Part shown: positions 49,315-58,504 of the stretch, one piece after another
Numbering within the stretch: the stretch's first letter is position 1
Layout of the letters: every line of letters starts with the position of its first letter
Assembly (NCBI RefSeq): GCF_014205795.1
Contig: NZ_JACHCN010000003.1
Span: forward strand, 221,198 to 285,197
Length of the DNA: 64,000 nucleotides
Source of the DNA: Rhodanobacter sp. MP7CTX1
Lineage (GTDB): Bacteria; Pseudomonadota; Gammaproteobacteria; Xanthomonadales; Rhodanobacteraceae
Direction of reading: 5' to 3'
Position numbers and translations under genes: made by a program
The notes under the pieces: generated by a model
Databases searched by the model: none
Seen by the model: only the letters and a program-made list of their open reading frames with translations
What the model was told of the DNA's origin: nothing

Positions 49315-51210
49315 ATGCGCTACGAGGATTTCTACCGGCAGTCGATCGAGCAGCCGGAGCAGTTCTGGGCCGAGCAGGCGCGGCTGATCCATTGGGAAAC
49401 CCCGCCGCAACAGATCCTCGACCAGTCACGCCCACCGTTTCGTCGCTGGTTCGTTGGGGGCACCACCAACCTCTGTTACAACGCGGTGGATCGTCACCTT
49501 GCCCACCGTGCCGAGCAGCTTGCGCTGGTGGCCATTTCCGGCGAAACCGGCTTCACCCGCGAATTCACCTATCGGGAGCTGCATCGCGAGGTGAATGTAT
49601 TCGCTGCGGTGCTGCAACAGCTGGCGGTAGGTAAGGGCGATCGCGTGGTGATCTATCTGCCGAACATTGCCGAGGCGGTGTTCGCGATGCTGGCCTGCGC
49701 ACGTATCGGAGCGATCCATTCCGTCGTGTTCGGCGGCTTTGCTGCGCACAACCTGGCGTTGCGCATCGATGATGCGCAACCGAAGCTGCTGATCGCAACC
49801 GATGCCGGCATGCGCGGTGGCAAGGTGATTTCGTACAAGCCACTGGTGGACGCCGCGCTGGCCGAATCGCGCTCGCCTCCGCCGCATGTGCTGATCGTTG
49901 ATCGCGAGCTGGATCCGCTGATGACCCACATGGCCGGACGCGACCTCGACTACGCCAGCCTGCGCGCGCAATGCAGAGGCGCCGAAGTTGCGGTCACCTG
50001 GCTGGAATCGAACGAACCGAGTTACCTGCTTTATACCTCCGGCACCACCGGCAACCCGAAAGGTATCCAGCGCGATGTGGGCGGCTATGCGGTGGCGATG
50101 GCGTTGTCGATCCGTACCGTGTTCGACATCGCGCCAGGCCAGGTGATGTTTTCCACCTCGGATATCGGCTGGCAAGTGGGGCATTCCTACAACGTCTACG
50201 CTCCTCTGATTGGCGGCGCCACATCGCTGCTTTACGAGGGTTTGCCGACGCGGCCGGATCCCGGCATCTGGTGGGAGCTCTGCGAAAAATATGGCGTGCG
50301 CACGATGTTCTCGTCGCCCACCGCTTTGCGTGTGTTGAAGAAGCAGGATCCGGCGTGGCTGAAGAAGTACGACCTGTCGAGTCTTCAGTGGCTGTTCCTC
50401 GCCGGCGAGCCGTTGGACGAGCCCACCGCGCGATGGATTACCGAAGCGATCGGCGTGCCGGTGATCGACAACTATTGGCAGACCGAAACCGGCTGGCCGG
50501 CCATCACGCTGATGCCGGGGCTTGATCTGAAGTCGGTGAAATTGGGTTCGCCAGGACTGCCGGCGCCGGGTTACAAGATCAAGGTGATCGACGAGAACAG
50601 CGGCGAAGAAGTCGCTCCGCAGCAGAAGGGCGTGCTGGTGTTCGAGCCGCCGCTGCCACCGGGCTGTCTCACCACCGTTTGGCGTGACGACGAACGTTAC
50701 GTTGTCAGCTACTTCAGCAGCTTTAAGGACCTGTTGTACAACTCGCTGGACTGGGCGATCCGCGACGAAGAGGGCTATATCTGGATCCTCGGTCGTACCG
50801 ACGATGTCATCAATGTCGCCGGCCATCGGCTGGGTACGCGCGAAATTGAAGAGTCAGTCGCCACTCATCCGGCGGTCGCCGAGGCCGCGGTCGTCGGTGT
50901 CCACGATGAGCTGAAAGGCCAGTTGCCGATAGTGTTTGCCACGCTCAAACAGGACGCCGGCGACGGCGCCGCTGCCATCGCGCTGGCCATGCAGCAATGC
51001 GTGGTCAATCGGCTCGGAGCGGTGGCGAAGCCGTCTCGGGTCTATGTAGTGAACGCGCTGCCGAAGACGCGCTCGGGCAAGTTGCTGCGCCGCCTGCTGC
51101 AGGCGCTGGCCGAGCAGCGCGATCCGGGCGATCTGTCCGTGCTGGACGATCCGGCGGCGCTGGAGGAGATACGGCGTGCACTGGCGCGAGGGCCGCAGCT
51201 GGGCGGCTGA
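49315..51210 (+). CDS. prpE: Propionyl-CoA synthetase
   Basis: A 631-residue acyl-CoA synthetase that activates propionate to propionyl-CoA, via an acyl-adenylate. The AMP motif is [12 protein letters not shown], with DIGWQVGHS and [10 protein letters not shown] (about 400) as family landmarks, and the catalytic Lys is in TRSGKLLRR. Length matches E. coli PrpE (628). The start at ATG 49315 gives [11 protein letters not shown]; a TTG ten codons earlier is open. Acetyl-CoA synthetase is an alternative by sequence, but the two methylcitrate genes that follow argue for propionate. Confidence 0.88.
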   Translation: MRYEDFYRQSIEQPEQFWAEQARLIHWETPPQQILDQSRPPFRRWFVGGTTNLCYNAVDRHLAHRAEQLALVAISGETGFTREFTYRELHREVNVFAAVLQQLAVGKGDRVVIYLPNIAEAVFAMLACARIGAIHSVVFGGFAAHNLALRIDDAQPKLLIATDAGMRGGKVISYKPLVDAALAESRSPPPHVLIVDRELDPLMTHMAGRDLDYASLRAQCRGAEVAVTWLESNEPSYLLYTSGTTGNPKGIQRDVGGYAVAMALSIRTVFDIAPGQVMFSTSDIGWQVGHSYNVYAPLIGGATSLLYEGLPTRPDPGIWWELCEKYGVRTMFSSPTALRVLKKQDPAWLKKYDLSSLQWLFLAGEPLDEPTARWITEAIGVPVIDNYWQTETGWPAITLMPGLDLKSVKLGSPGLPAPGYKIKVIDENSGEEVAPQQKGVLVFEPPLPPGCLTTVWRDDERYVVSYFSSFKDLLYNSLDWAIRDEEGYIWILGRTDDVINVAGHRLGTREIEESVATHPAVAEAAVVGVHDELKGQLPIVFATLKQDAGDGAAAIALAMQQCVVNRLGAVAKPSRVYVVNALPKTRSGKLLRRLLQALAEQRDPGDLSVLDDPAALEEIRRALARGPQLGG

Positions 51211-51301
51211 GCTTTTGCGCACCGCCGGGCCATCCGGTCAAGTCAACCGACCTCATCCGCGCGGGTGCGCTAAAATGTCGGTTTTACGCGGAGCAGCCCC
51301 C

Positions 51302-52198
51302 ATGACGAAGATGGCATCCCCTGGCGCGCGTTTTCGCGCGGCCGTCGCCGAGGAACAACCCTTGCAGGTCGTCGGTGCCATCACCGCCTACGCGGCGCGC
51401 ATGGCCCAACGCACCGGCTTCAAGGCGATCTATCTGTCCGGCGGCGGTGTCGCGGCGAATTCGTTGGGCATGCCGGATCTGGGTATCAGCACGATGGAAG
51501 ATGTGCTCACCGACATCCGCCGTATCACCGATGTCTGCGACCTGCCGCTGCTGGTCGATGTGGACACCGGTTGGGGTGGCGCATTCAACATCGCGCGCAC
51601 CGTGCGCTCGATGATCAAGGCCGGCGTGGGCGCCTTGCATATCGAGGATCAGGTCGCCGCCAAGCGCTGCGGACATCGCCCCGGCAAGGCGATCGTGTCG
51701 AAGGACGAGATGTCCGATCGCGTGAAAGCTGCCGTGGACGCCAGGACCGACGAGCAATTCGTCATCATGGCGCGTACCGATTCGATCGCAGTGGAAGGCC
51801 TGGAGTCGGCAATCGAACGCGCACAGGCTTATGTCGAAGCCGGCGCCGACATGATCTTCCCCGAGGCCATCTATACGCTGGAGCAGTATCGCCAGTTCAA
51901 GGCTGCGGTGAAGGTGCCGATCCTCGCCAATATCACCGAATTTGGCATGACCCCGCTGTTCACCCGCGAGGAACTCGCCAGCGCGAATGTCGACATCATC
52001 CTGTACTGCTGTGGCGCCTATCGGGCGATGAACAAGGCCGCGTTGAATTTCTACGAGACCGTGCGGCGCGACGGCACGCAGAAAGCGGCGGTACCGACCA
52101 TGCAGACTCGCGACGAACTGTACGACTTCCTCGACTACAAAGCTTATGAGCGCAAGCTCGATGAGCTGTTTGCCAATGGCAAGGCCGAAGACTGTTGA
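51302..52198 (+). CDS. prpB: 2-methylisocitrate lyase
   Basis: A 298-residue isocitrate-lyase-superfamily enzyme that splits 2-methylisocitrate into pyruvate and succinate, the last step of the methylcitrate cycle. The catalytic Cys123 is in KRCGH (121-125). [16 protein letters not shown] near residue 46-61 is typical of PrpB. Start 51302 is used because the ORF upstream overlaps the intergenic region. A TAAAAT box lies just upstream (51271-51276), so a separate promoter is possible. It follows prpE by 91 bp. Confidence 0.92.
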   Translation: MTKMASPGARFRAAVAEEQPLQVVGAITAYAARMAQRTGFKAIYLSGGGVAANSLGMPDLGISTMEDVLTDIRRITDVCDLPLLVDVDTGWGGAFNIARTVRSMIKAGVGALHIEDQVAAKRCGHRPGKAIVSKDEMSDRVKAAVDARTDEQFVIMARTDSIAVEGLESAIERAQAYVEAGADMIFPEAIYTLEQYRQFKAAVKVPILANITEFGMTPLFTREELASANVDIILYCCGAYRAMNKAALNFYETVRRDGTQKAAVPTMQTRDELYDFLDYKAYERKLDELFANGKAEDC

Positions 52199-52264
52199 CA
52201 CCGCATTCCTTTTCTACTGCTTCGTCGGGTTGCCGGCGCAGATTCATCGATTGAGGGTTCATCC

Positions 52265-53419
52265 ATGAGCGAAACCACGCAAACCTTGCCCAAGGCCAAG
52301 AAGTCCGTCGCGCTATCCGGCGTGGCCGCGGGCAACACTGCGCTATGCACGGTCGGCCGCAGCGGCAACGACCTGCATTACCGCGGCTATGACATCCACG
52401 ATCTCGCGGCCAAGGGCTGCTTCGAGGAAGTGGCCTACCTGCTGGTGCACGGCACGTTGCCGAACTGGACTGAGCTGAACAGCTACCGCGCGCGGCTGAA
52501 GCGTCTGCGTGGCCTGCCGGCGCCGGTCAAGGCCGCGCTTGAGCTGCTGCCGGCCGCCACGCATCCGATGGACGTGATGCGCACCGGCTGCTCGGTGCTC
52601 GGCACGGTGCTGCCGGAAAAGGACGACCACAATGTCACTGGCGCGCGTGATATCGCCGATCGCCTGATGGCCAGCTTCGGTTCGATGCTGTTGTACTGGT
52701 ATCACTTCAGCCACAACGGCAAGCGCATCGAAACCGAGACGGACGACGACTCGATCGCTGCACACTTCCTGCATCTGCTGCACGGCAAGAAGCCGTGTGA
52801 GCTGCACGCGCACTCGCTGGACAAGTCGCTGGTGCTGTACGCCGAACACGAATTCAACGCCTCGACGTTTGCCGCGCGCGTGATTGCCGGCACGGGTTCG
52901 GACATCTATTCGGCGATCACCGGCGCGATCGGCGCGTTGCGCGGCCCGAAGCACGGCGGCGCGAACGAAGTGGCCATGGAGATCATCGCGCGCTATCGCA
53001 ATGCCGCCTCGGCGGAGGCTGACATCCGTGCGCGCGTCGAGCGCAAGGAGATCATCATCGGCTTCGGTCATCCGGTATATACGGTGTCCGATCCGCGCAA
53101 CGAGATCATCAAGGAAATCTCGCGCAAGCTGTGCATCGATGGCGGGAATCGAACGCTGTTCGACGTATCCGAGCGGATCGAAAAGGTGATGGGCGAGACG
53201 AAGAAGATGTTCCCCAATCTGGACTGGTTCTCCGCCAGCGCGTATCACATGATGGGCGTGCCGACCGCCATGTTCACGCCACTGTTCGTCATCGCCCGTA
53301 CGTCAGGCTGGAGCGCGCACGTGATCGAGCAGCGCGAGGACGGCAAAATCATCCGCCCCAGCGCGAACTACACCGGTCCAGAGGATCAGGCCTACGTGGC
53401 GATCGATAAGCGCGACTGA
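52265..53419 (+). CDS. prpC: 2-methylcitrate synthase
   Basis: A 384-residue citrate-synthase-family enzyme that condenses propionyl-CoA with oxaloacetate. The active-site His-Asp-His elements lie near [21 protein letters not shown] (the Gly/His loop, about 240) and the C-terminal [11 protein letters not shown]. The length matches PrpC and not the larger hexameric GltA. It follows prpB by 66 bp on one transcript and ends at a strong terminator; prpD does not follow directly. Confidence 0.92.
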   Translation: MSETTQTLPKAKKSVALSGVAAGNTALCTVGRSGNDLHYRGYDIHDLAAKGCFEEVAYLLVHGTLPNWTELNSYRARLKRLRGLPAPVKAALELLPAATHPMDVMRTGCSVLGTVLPEKDDHNVTGARDIADRLMASFGSMLLYWYHFSHNGKRIETETDDDSIAAHFLHLLHGKKPCELHAHSLDKSLVLYAEHEFNASTFAARVIAGTGSDIYSAITGAIGALRGPKHGGANEVAMEIIARYRNAASAEADIRARVERKEIIIGFGHPVYTVSDPRNEIIKEISRKLCIDGGNRTLFDVSERIEKVMGETKKMFPNLDWFSASAYHMMGVPTAMFTPLFVIARTSGWSAHVIEQREDGKIIRPSANYTGPEDQAYVAIDKRD

Positions 53420-53465
53420 GTGGCGCCTGTCGCCAGGTCAGGCGCTGGATAGATCAGCGCAGCCC

Positions 53466-53497
53466 AAGCCGGTCGGCAGCATGCCGACCGGCTTTTT
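53466..53497 (+). terminator. Terminator of prpE-prpB-prpC
   Basis: A perfect 13-bp stem (53466-53478 with 53482-53494) with loop GCA and a T-run of five. Confidence 0.9.
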
Positions 53498-53879
53498 CGT
53501 GTGTGAGTCGATCGCGGCATCAGCGAGTGATGTGTAGACAAGTGGCGCAAAGGTGTAACAGGGTTGATACAGTCCGTGTTTTCCTGGGTATCGCCGATTT
53601 ATTCTACGCAACCCATTGAATACCCCGAGGAACTATCGCCGCGCTCTCGACGCTGTCGAAAAAATCGCCCGGATACCTGTTACACGCCTGATGCAGATCG
53701 CGCATTCAATCCCCCGAATAGGCGCTCGGCCGGCATCAAAGTAGTGCCGTAAACGATTGATTGCGAATCATAAAGTCACACAGCAATTCTGCATGCCTTA
53801 AGCGGCATGGATGTTGCTGGATTCTCCTGCCGAAAGGCATTCCGTAAACAGGGGGCAATTATTCTGTTGGGAGAACGTG
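53498..53879. promoter_or_regulatory. Control region of the Fap-like operon
   Basis: No gene in these 382 bases. GTGTAACAGG at 53553-53562 and CCTGTTACAC at 53676-53685 form a perfect 10-bp inverted pair 113 bases apart, a possible looping operator. A short hairpin (CATGCC 53792-53797, GGCATG 53804-53809) lies closer to the gene. The promoter itself was not resolved. Confidence 0.4.
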
Positions 53880-54887
53880 ATGAGCAAGACACTACTTGTA
53901 TCGGCGATTTGCCTTGGTTTGGGACTCACTCTTCCAGCCATGGCGCAAAACAGCCAGACCGCCACCGGTGGGGCAGGTGCCTCCGCGACGGCGCAGAACC
54001 ATGCGAAAGTAAAGCAGATCTCCAACGCCGCCGCAGACGCGGCCGGCAGCGCGGCTGCCAACAATGGCGGCACCGCGACGGCATCGGTATCCGATTCGTT
54101 CGACTCGAGCAAGGCCGTTGCGGTCAGCTCGCTTGATGGAACGGTTACTGACATTCATGTTCATGGCATCGGCAATGTTGCTGCCAACTTCGGTAGCGCC
54201 AATGGTGGGCGCGGCGGTTCCGGCGGCGACGGCCTGGGCGGCATAGCTGTTGGCGGGCACGGCGGTTCCGGCGGCGACGGCCTCGGTGGCATAGCTGTTG
54301 GTGGTCGCGGTGGGAAAGGCGGCGGTGCTGGCGGTGCGTTTGCGGGCGCAGGTGGCGGCGGTGACGCCGGCAGCTTCGCTGGTGGTTCCGGGGCGTTCAG
54401 TGGCGCATCCGGTGGTAACTCGCACGCGGGCGGCGGCAATGCCAGTGCTGGCTACTACAACAGTGGCTCGCTGACCGCTGGAAGCAACTCCAGCACGGCG
54501 GGTTCGCCGACAGCCGGTGCAGCGTCTGCAACGGGCGGTACTTCCACCGCTACGGGCGGAGCAGCTGGTACGGCCGACGCCACAGCAGGTACCGGTGGAG
54601 CGGGTGGTGCGGGTGGTTCGCCTGCGGGCGGCGCTGGCACTGGCGGAGCCGGTGGTGCGGGTGGTTCGCCTGTGGGCGGCGCTGGCACTGGCGCGGCCGG
54701 TGGCGCGGGTGGTGCGGGCGGTATGGTGTCGGTGGACGCTGGCACGTTCGACATGTCCAACAACATGACGGGCACGGCGCAATCGGCAGCGGGCATTCTG
54801 GTCATCTCGCAGAACAGCGGCATCGGTTCGCTGATTCAGCAGGGCGTGAATGTTCAAGCCAATCTGAACGTCGGTCCAGCGCAATAA
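53880..54887 (+). CDS. Secreted glycine-rich repeat protein, candidate amyloid or surface fibre subunit
   Basis: A 335-residue protein with a signal peptide (MSKTLLVSAICLGLGLTLPAMAQ). The mature N-terminus is Ala/Asn/Asp-rich; residues 95-290 are mostly Gly, Ala, Ser and Thr. There are two DNA tandem repeats: 48-bp units at 54213-54308 (encoding GGSGGDGLGGIAVGG) and 48-bp units from 54591 (encoding TGGAGGAGGSPAGGAG). The end, VISQNSGIGSLIQQGVNVQ, has the Gln/Asn/Gly alternation of curli- and Fap-type fibres. I place the start at ATG 53880, behind GGGAG. The fibre role is an inference from the neighbouring genes and composition. Confidence 0.65.
   Translation: MSKTLLVSAICLGLGLTLPAMAQNSQTATGGAGASATAQNHAKVKQISNAAADAAGSAAANNGGTATASVSDSFDSSKAVAVSSLDGTVTDIHVHGIGNVAANFGSANGGRGGSGGDGLGGIAVGGHGGSGGDGLGGIAVGGRGGKGGGAGGAFAGAGGGGDAGSFAGGSGAFSGASGGNSHAGGGNASAGYYNSGSLTAGSNSSTAGSPTAGAASATGGTSTATGGAAGTADATAGTGGAGGAGGSPAGGAGTGGAGGAGGSPVGGAGTGAAGGAGGAGGMVSVDAGTFDMSNNMTGTAQSAAGILVISQNSGIGSLIQQGVNVQANLNVGPAQ
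54213..54308 (+). repeat. Two tandem 48-bp coding repeats
   Basis: Units 54213-54260 and 54261-54308 are nearly identical, differing at a few third positions and one Gly/His-to-Arg change, and encode GGSGGDGLGGIAVGG. Confidence 0.9.
54591..54721 (+). repeat. Tandem 48-bp coding repeats, second block
   Basis: Units 54591-54638 and 54639-54686 plus a partial third (54687-54721) encode TGGAGGAGGSPxGGAG. The unit size equals that of the first block although the sequence differs. Confidence 0.85.
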
Positions 54888-54899
54888 GGTGGAGTCCTG

Positions 54900-54933
54900 A
54901 CGCTGCGGGATGCCGGCTGGCACCCCGCAGCGT
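54900..54933 (+). terminator. Strong hairpin after the Gly-rich gene
   Basis: Outer stem ACGCTGCGGG/CCCGCAGCGT (54900-54909 with 54924-54933) with an inner TGCC/GGCA pair, followed by TTTT. It lies 13 bases after the Gly-rich stop and before the next gene of the operon, so it can attenuate downstream expression. Confidence 0.8.
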
Positions 54934-55032
54934 TTTTGACTCCTGCGTCAGAGGATTGATGTTTCCGGTACAACCACCTTCACGCGATCCGGGTGAGCTA
55001 CCGATACCCGGTTCAGCGCGGGAGATAGCGTC

Positions 55033-55479
55033 ATGCGATCTGTCACAAACCTTTTGTTGATGGTATTGGCGGCCTGTCTGCCGTTGTCCGCCATGAGTGC
55101 GGATCCGCCGCAGCCACAGGCCCAAGCTTCGACCAGCGCGGCATCGACGCCTCAGCGTCCGGCAGCCGGCACCATGCCCGCTCCAAGCCAGGTACTGACG
55201 TCGACCCAGTCGACCAACGTCGATGGGTTTGGGCCGACCATCAAGGCGAGCGAACTGGCCAAGCTCAGTGGGGGTACCAACATCACCACCACCCTGAACA
55301 CCATGACGCTCAACGGTACCGTGAGCAACAACACCGACGTCGATGTCATGAGCGGACTGAATTCGATCGCCGGTGGTTCTTTAGCCGGCAGCGCCGGCAT
55401 ACCGATGGTGATCCAGAACAGCGGCGACAATGTGCTGATCCAGAACGCCACGATCGTCAACGTGCAATTCAAGCCGTGA
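55033..55479 (+). CDS. Small exported protein, FapA-like by size and place
   Basis: A 148-residue protein with a signal peptide (MRSVTNLLLMVLAACLPLSAMS), a Pro/Ala/Thr-rich linker to about residue 55, then a compact beta-type domain with NTMTLNGTVSNNTDVDV and the ending IQNSGDNVLIQNATIVNV. The alternating Asn/Ile pattern resembles part of a beta-helical or amyloid-like chain. The size, close to FapA, and the position before the C39 peptidase suggest a chaperone or minor subunit. Its stop overlaps the GTG start of the peptidase gene. Confidence 0.6.
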   Translation: MRSVTNLLLMVLAACLPLSAMSADPPQPQAQASTSAASTPQRPAAGTMPAPSQVLTSTQSTNVDGFGPTIKASELAKLSGGTNITTTLNTMTLNGTVSNNTDVDVMSGLNSIAGGSLAGSAGIPMVIQNSGDNVLIQNATIVNVQFKP

Positions 55480-56174
55480 AGTTGATCCTGCTACTGCTGA
55501 TTTCAGGCCTGCTTCTGCCGGCCTTGTTGCAGACGTCCGCTGCGGCCGTGATTCCGGTGCAGGCCGTGCAGGACGGAACGTATGCCATTCACATCATGAG
55601 TCTCAAGGAGGCTCGTTTCAGGAACACGATACGGCAAAAGTACGATTTCAGTTGCGGTTCGGCGGCAGTCGCCACCTTGCTCACCTATCAGTACGGTTAC
55701 CCGGTTAGCGAGCAAATGGCGTTCGAGCAGATGTACGCCCACGGCAACCAGCAGAAAATCAGCAGGGAAGGTTTCTCGCTGCTGGACATCAAGGAATACC
55801 TGGAGGCAAACGGGTTCGACGCCGACGGCTTCGAGGTATCCCTGGCGAAACTCCAGCAGGAAAACTTGCCGGCCATCGTGCTGATCGACGAGAAGGGCTA
55901 TCACCATTTTGTGGTGATCAAGGGTATTCGCGACGACCGCGTGCTGGTGGGTGATCCGGCACGAGGCACGCGCACCATGCCGATCCGACAGTTCAACGAG
56001 CTGTGGAAAAACCATCTCGTCTTCGTGATCCACAACCGCCGCTCGCTGGCCGTTTTCAACAACCCGGCCGACTGGCATGTGGCACCGATCGCGCCCATGG
56101 GTCAGGGTATCGACCGCTCCGGACTCGGCACCTTGACGATACCCAAGGATGGCCCGGTCGATCTCAATTTGTAG
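55476..56174 (+). CDS. C39-family cysteine peptidase, FapD-like
   Basis: A 232-residue exported peptidase of the C39 bacteriocin-processing type. After a signal peptide (LILLLLISGLLLPALL) the catalytic Cys60 is in DFSCGSAAVATLL, His143/144 in GYHHFVVIKG and Asp160 in LVGDPARG, so the triad is complete. No ABC transporter domains are fused, which fits FapD, the periplasmic C39-like protein of Fap systems. It starts with GTG, overlapping the previous stop. It may process or stage fibre subunits. Confidence 0.82.
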   Translation: MKLILLLLISGLLLPALLQTSAAAVIPVQAVQDGTYAIHIMSLKEARFRNTIRQKYDFSCGSAAVATLLTYQYGYPVSEQMAFEQMYAHGNQQKISREGFSLLDIKEYLEANGFDADGFEVSLAKLQQENLPAIVLIDEKGYHHFVVIKGIRDDRVLVGDPARGTRTMPIRQFNELWKNHLVFVIHNRRSLAVFNNPADWHVAPIAPMGQGIDRSGLGTLTIPKDGPVDLNL

Positions 56175-56179
56175 GCTGG

Positions 56180-56782
56180 ATGACTGCTATGAAACACACG
56201 ATCCTCAGCATTCCATGGCCCGGCTTCACAGGGCTTTGCGCTTTTTCGATCGTGGCGTTCGCGTGGGCGTCCACTGCGTATGCCGCGGGCCCCGTGCCGG
56301 ACGCGGCGCTCACGACATCGAAGATCGATGTGGGTGCCGTACACGTTGGCGGGGTGATCACGGCGGGCCTCGGTGTTGCGGTCAGCAATAGTCGCCTCGA
56401 TAGCATGCGCGGCGGCTTCCAGACGGACACGGGACTGCAGATTTCATTTGGTATCCAGCGTGCCATTTACGTCAACGGCAATCTGGTGACCAGCAACAGC
56501 GTGAACATTCCCGATATCGGACAGATGAATGCTGCACAGGCCAGTGCCCTTGCGGCCGTGGCCAATACCGTCAACGTGGTTCAGATCGGGCCAAACAACA
56601 GCTTCGATCCTGCTTCGCTTACTCACGCAACAGCCGCAACGGTAGTCCAGAACAGTTTGAGCAACCAGAACATCCAGAGCCTTACGACGCTCAGCACGGC
56701 GGTGAACACGCTGGACGCGTTCAAGAACATGAACTTGCAGAACACCCTGCAGTCGGCACTGGCCGGCTCGATAGGGCACTGA
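56180..56782 (+). CDS. Exported protein, FapE-like by context
   Basis: A 200-residue protein with a signal peptide (GLCAFSIVAFAWASTAYAA). Segments SRLDSMRGGF, LQISFGIQRAIYVNG and the C-terminal LTTLSTAVNTLDAF, LQNTLQSAL are Asn/Gln/Ser-rich and repeat-like; MRGGF with FGI-R-AV is a motif I associate with minor subunits encoded beside Fap-type genes. A second ATG at 56189 is also possible. It lies between the C39 peptidase and the barrel protein, where FapE would be. Confidence 0.6.
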   Translation: MTAMKHTILSIPWPGFTGLCAFSIVAFAWASTAYAAGPVPDAALTTSKIDVGAVHVGGVITAGLGVAVSNSRLDSMRGGFQTDTGLQISFGIQRAIYVNGNLVTSNSVNIPDIGQMNAAQASALAAVANTVNVVQIGPNNSFDPASLTHATAATVVQNSLSNQNIQSLTTLSTAVNTLDAFKNMNLQNTLQSALAGSIGH

Positions 56783-56849
56783 TTGTCGGGCTGCTGAGAG
56801 TGTGGTTGTGCAGCTCCCTTGATTGGCGTCCGATTTGCGAGGAAACGTG

Positions 56850-58280
56850 ATGGAACGAAAATCGTGGCGACGTCTGTGCACTACCGGTTGCGCCGGCCTG
56901 GTTCTGCTTGGCGGGGTAGTGAGCGCACAGGAATCGGGGACAACCGCCGCAGCCCCCCAAGCATCGGGTTCAACGCCCGCATCCGCGCAGGCGCCAGGTT
57001 CGACGCCTGCTGCATCCGCACCGATGCCGCCCGATGTCAGCAAGAAACTGGCAGAGCAGGGCGAACAACTGGATGCCATGCGCAGCCAGATCAACGCCTA
57101 TACCGCACAACTCGACGCGATGAAGCGCGCCCTGGTTGCGCAGGAAGCGAACTATCACGCCTTGCGTCATGCGGTCGGGATGGATGTGCTCGATGCGCAA
57201 CGTGGCGGCAACATCAATGCCTCCGGTGGTGGAGCAAGCGCGCTGCCGATGCCTGGCCCCGACGGTGTCCAGCAAACCTCTGTACAACCGGTGGGTCAAG
57301 CGCCACCGCCGCCAACGGACAACAAGCCGCCAGCGGTCGCGCAGATCTCCGATCAGCCCGGTGTGCTGACACCGCGCGGCGTGCTGGTGGTGGAGCCGAG
57401 CTATCAGTATGGGTATTCGTCGGTCGAGCGCGTCGACCTGATCGGCTATACGATCATTCCGGCGATCCTGATCGGCCTGATCGATGCGCGAGAGGTCAGA
57501 ACCACCACGCAGACGGCCACGTTGGCACTGCGCTACGGATTGACCAATCGGCTGGAAGTGGAAGTTCGCGTTCCCTATGTCGATGCCAGCAGCTATACGA
57601 CCAGTCGCGAGATACTCACCGGCAGTTCCGAGGACAATGTATTCACGACCAGCGGTCGCGGCATCGGTGATGTCGAGGCTACGGCGCGCTACCAGTTCAA
57701 TGATGGCGGCGCCGACAGCGCCTACTATGTAGGTTGGTTGCGCTACAAGTCGCGTACCGGCACCGATCCCTTCGAAGTCATCACCGACTGCGTGGTGCGC
57801 TGTGTGCAGAACACGACGGGCACTGGCTTACCGCTGCAACAACCGACCGGTTCTGGATTCGAATCCCTGCAGCCGGGCCTGACCTGGTTGCTTCCATCCG
57901 ACCCGGTCGTGATTTTTGGCAACATAAGCTACCTGCATAACTTCCCGCGCTACAACGTCAGCCTGAACATTCTCAATGGCGGCAAGGAGCCGCTCGGCAA
58001 GGTCACGGTCGGCGATATCTTCGATGCCAGCATCGGCGTGGGGCTGGCCCTGAATGACCGGGCTTCCATCAGCTTCGGCTATGACCAGAGTCTGATCGGC
58101 ATCAGCAAGGTCAACAACAAGACGGTACCCGGCTCAGTCAAGACGACCGAAGGCACGCTGCTCATCGGTGGCGCCTACCGGCTCTCTGACAAGCGCACCC
58201 TGAACTTCACGCTGGGCGTCGGGGCCACCCGCGATACCCCGGATGTGAACATGACGGTCAGGCTGCCGATGAGGTATTAG
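56850..58280 (+). CDS. FapF-like outer-membrane protein
   Basis: A 476-residue outer-membrane protein. After the signal peptide (LCTTGCAGLVLLGGVVSA) comes a Pro/Ala/Thr-rich stretch and a coiled coil (LAEQGEQLDAMRSQINAYTA and following, about 65-105), then a linker and a barrel from about residue 180: VLVVEPSYQYGYSSVERVDL, IGLIDAREVRTTTQT and LALRYGLTNRLEVEVRVPYV. Coiled coil plus barrel is the layout of FapF, the Fap amyloid secretion pore. GAGGAAA precedes the ATG. It ends with the aromatic-rich end MTVRLPMRY, suiting barrel assembly. Confidence 0.78.
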   Translation: MERKSWRRLCTTGCAGLVLLGGVVSAQESGTTAAAPQASGSTPASAQAPGSTPAASAPMPPDVSKKLAEQGEQLDAMRSQINAYTAQLDAMKRALVAQEANYHALRHAVGMDVLDAQRGGNINASGGGASALPMPGPDGVQQTSVQPVGQAPPPPTDNKPPAVAQISDQPGVLTPRGVLVVEPSYQYGYSSVERVDLIGYTIIPAILIGLIDAREVRTTTQTATLALRYGLTNRLEVEVRVPYVDASSYTTSREILTGSSEDNVFTTSGRGIGDVEATARYQFNDGGADSAYYVGWLRYKSRTGTDPFEVITDCVVRCVQNTTGTGLPLQQPTGSGFESLQPGLTWLLPSDPVVIFGNISYLHNFPRYNVSLNILNGGKEPLGKVTVGDIFDASIGVGLALNDRASISFGYDQSLIGISKVNNKTVPGSVKTTEGTLLIGGAYRLSDKRTLNFTLGVGATRDTPDVNMTVRLPMRY

Positions 58281-58504
58281 GGATGATTCGGACAAGTCCA
58301 ACCTGGACTTGCTCCAAACAGCAGCAGGGATGCTGCGCCGGCGGTCGTGACCCAGCAATGGTGCTTCAGCGCAGCTCCGCGGGCAGGAAAGTGCGCGGCA
58401 GTGTTGCGCGTCGGAATCAAGCGTGCCCGTCGAGCAAGGGGACAGGGCTGCTGTCGAGCGTGGCAGTCAGCTAAAATGGGGGTTTCCCTGTTGCGAGATC
58501 TTTC

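Noticed and set aside
53761-53771. TTGCGAATCAT upstream of the Gly-rich gene as a Fur box
   Set aside because: The second half of the Fur pattern is absent, although the first half equals that at fumC.
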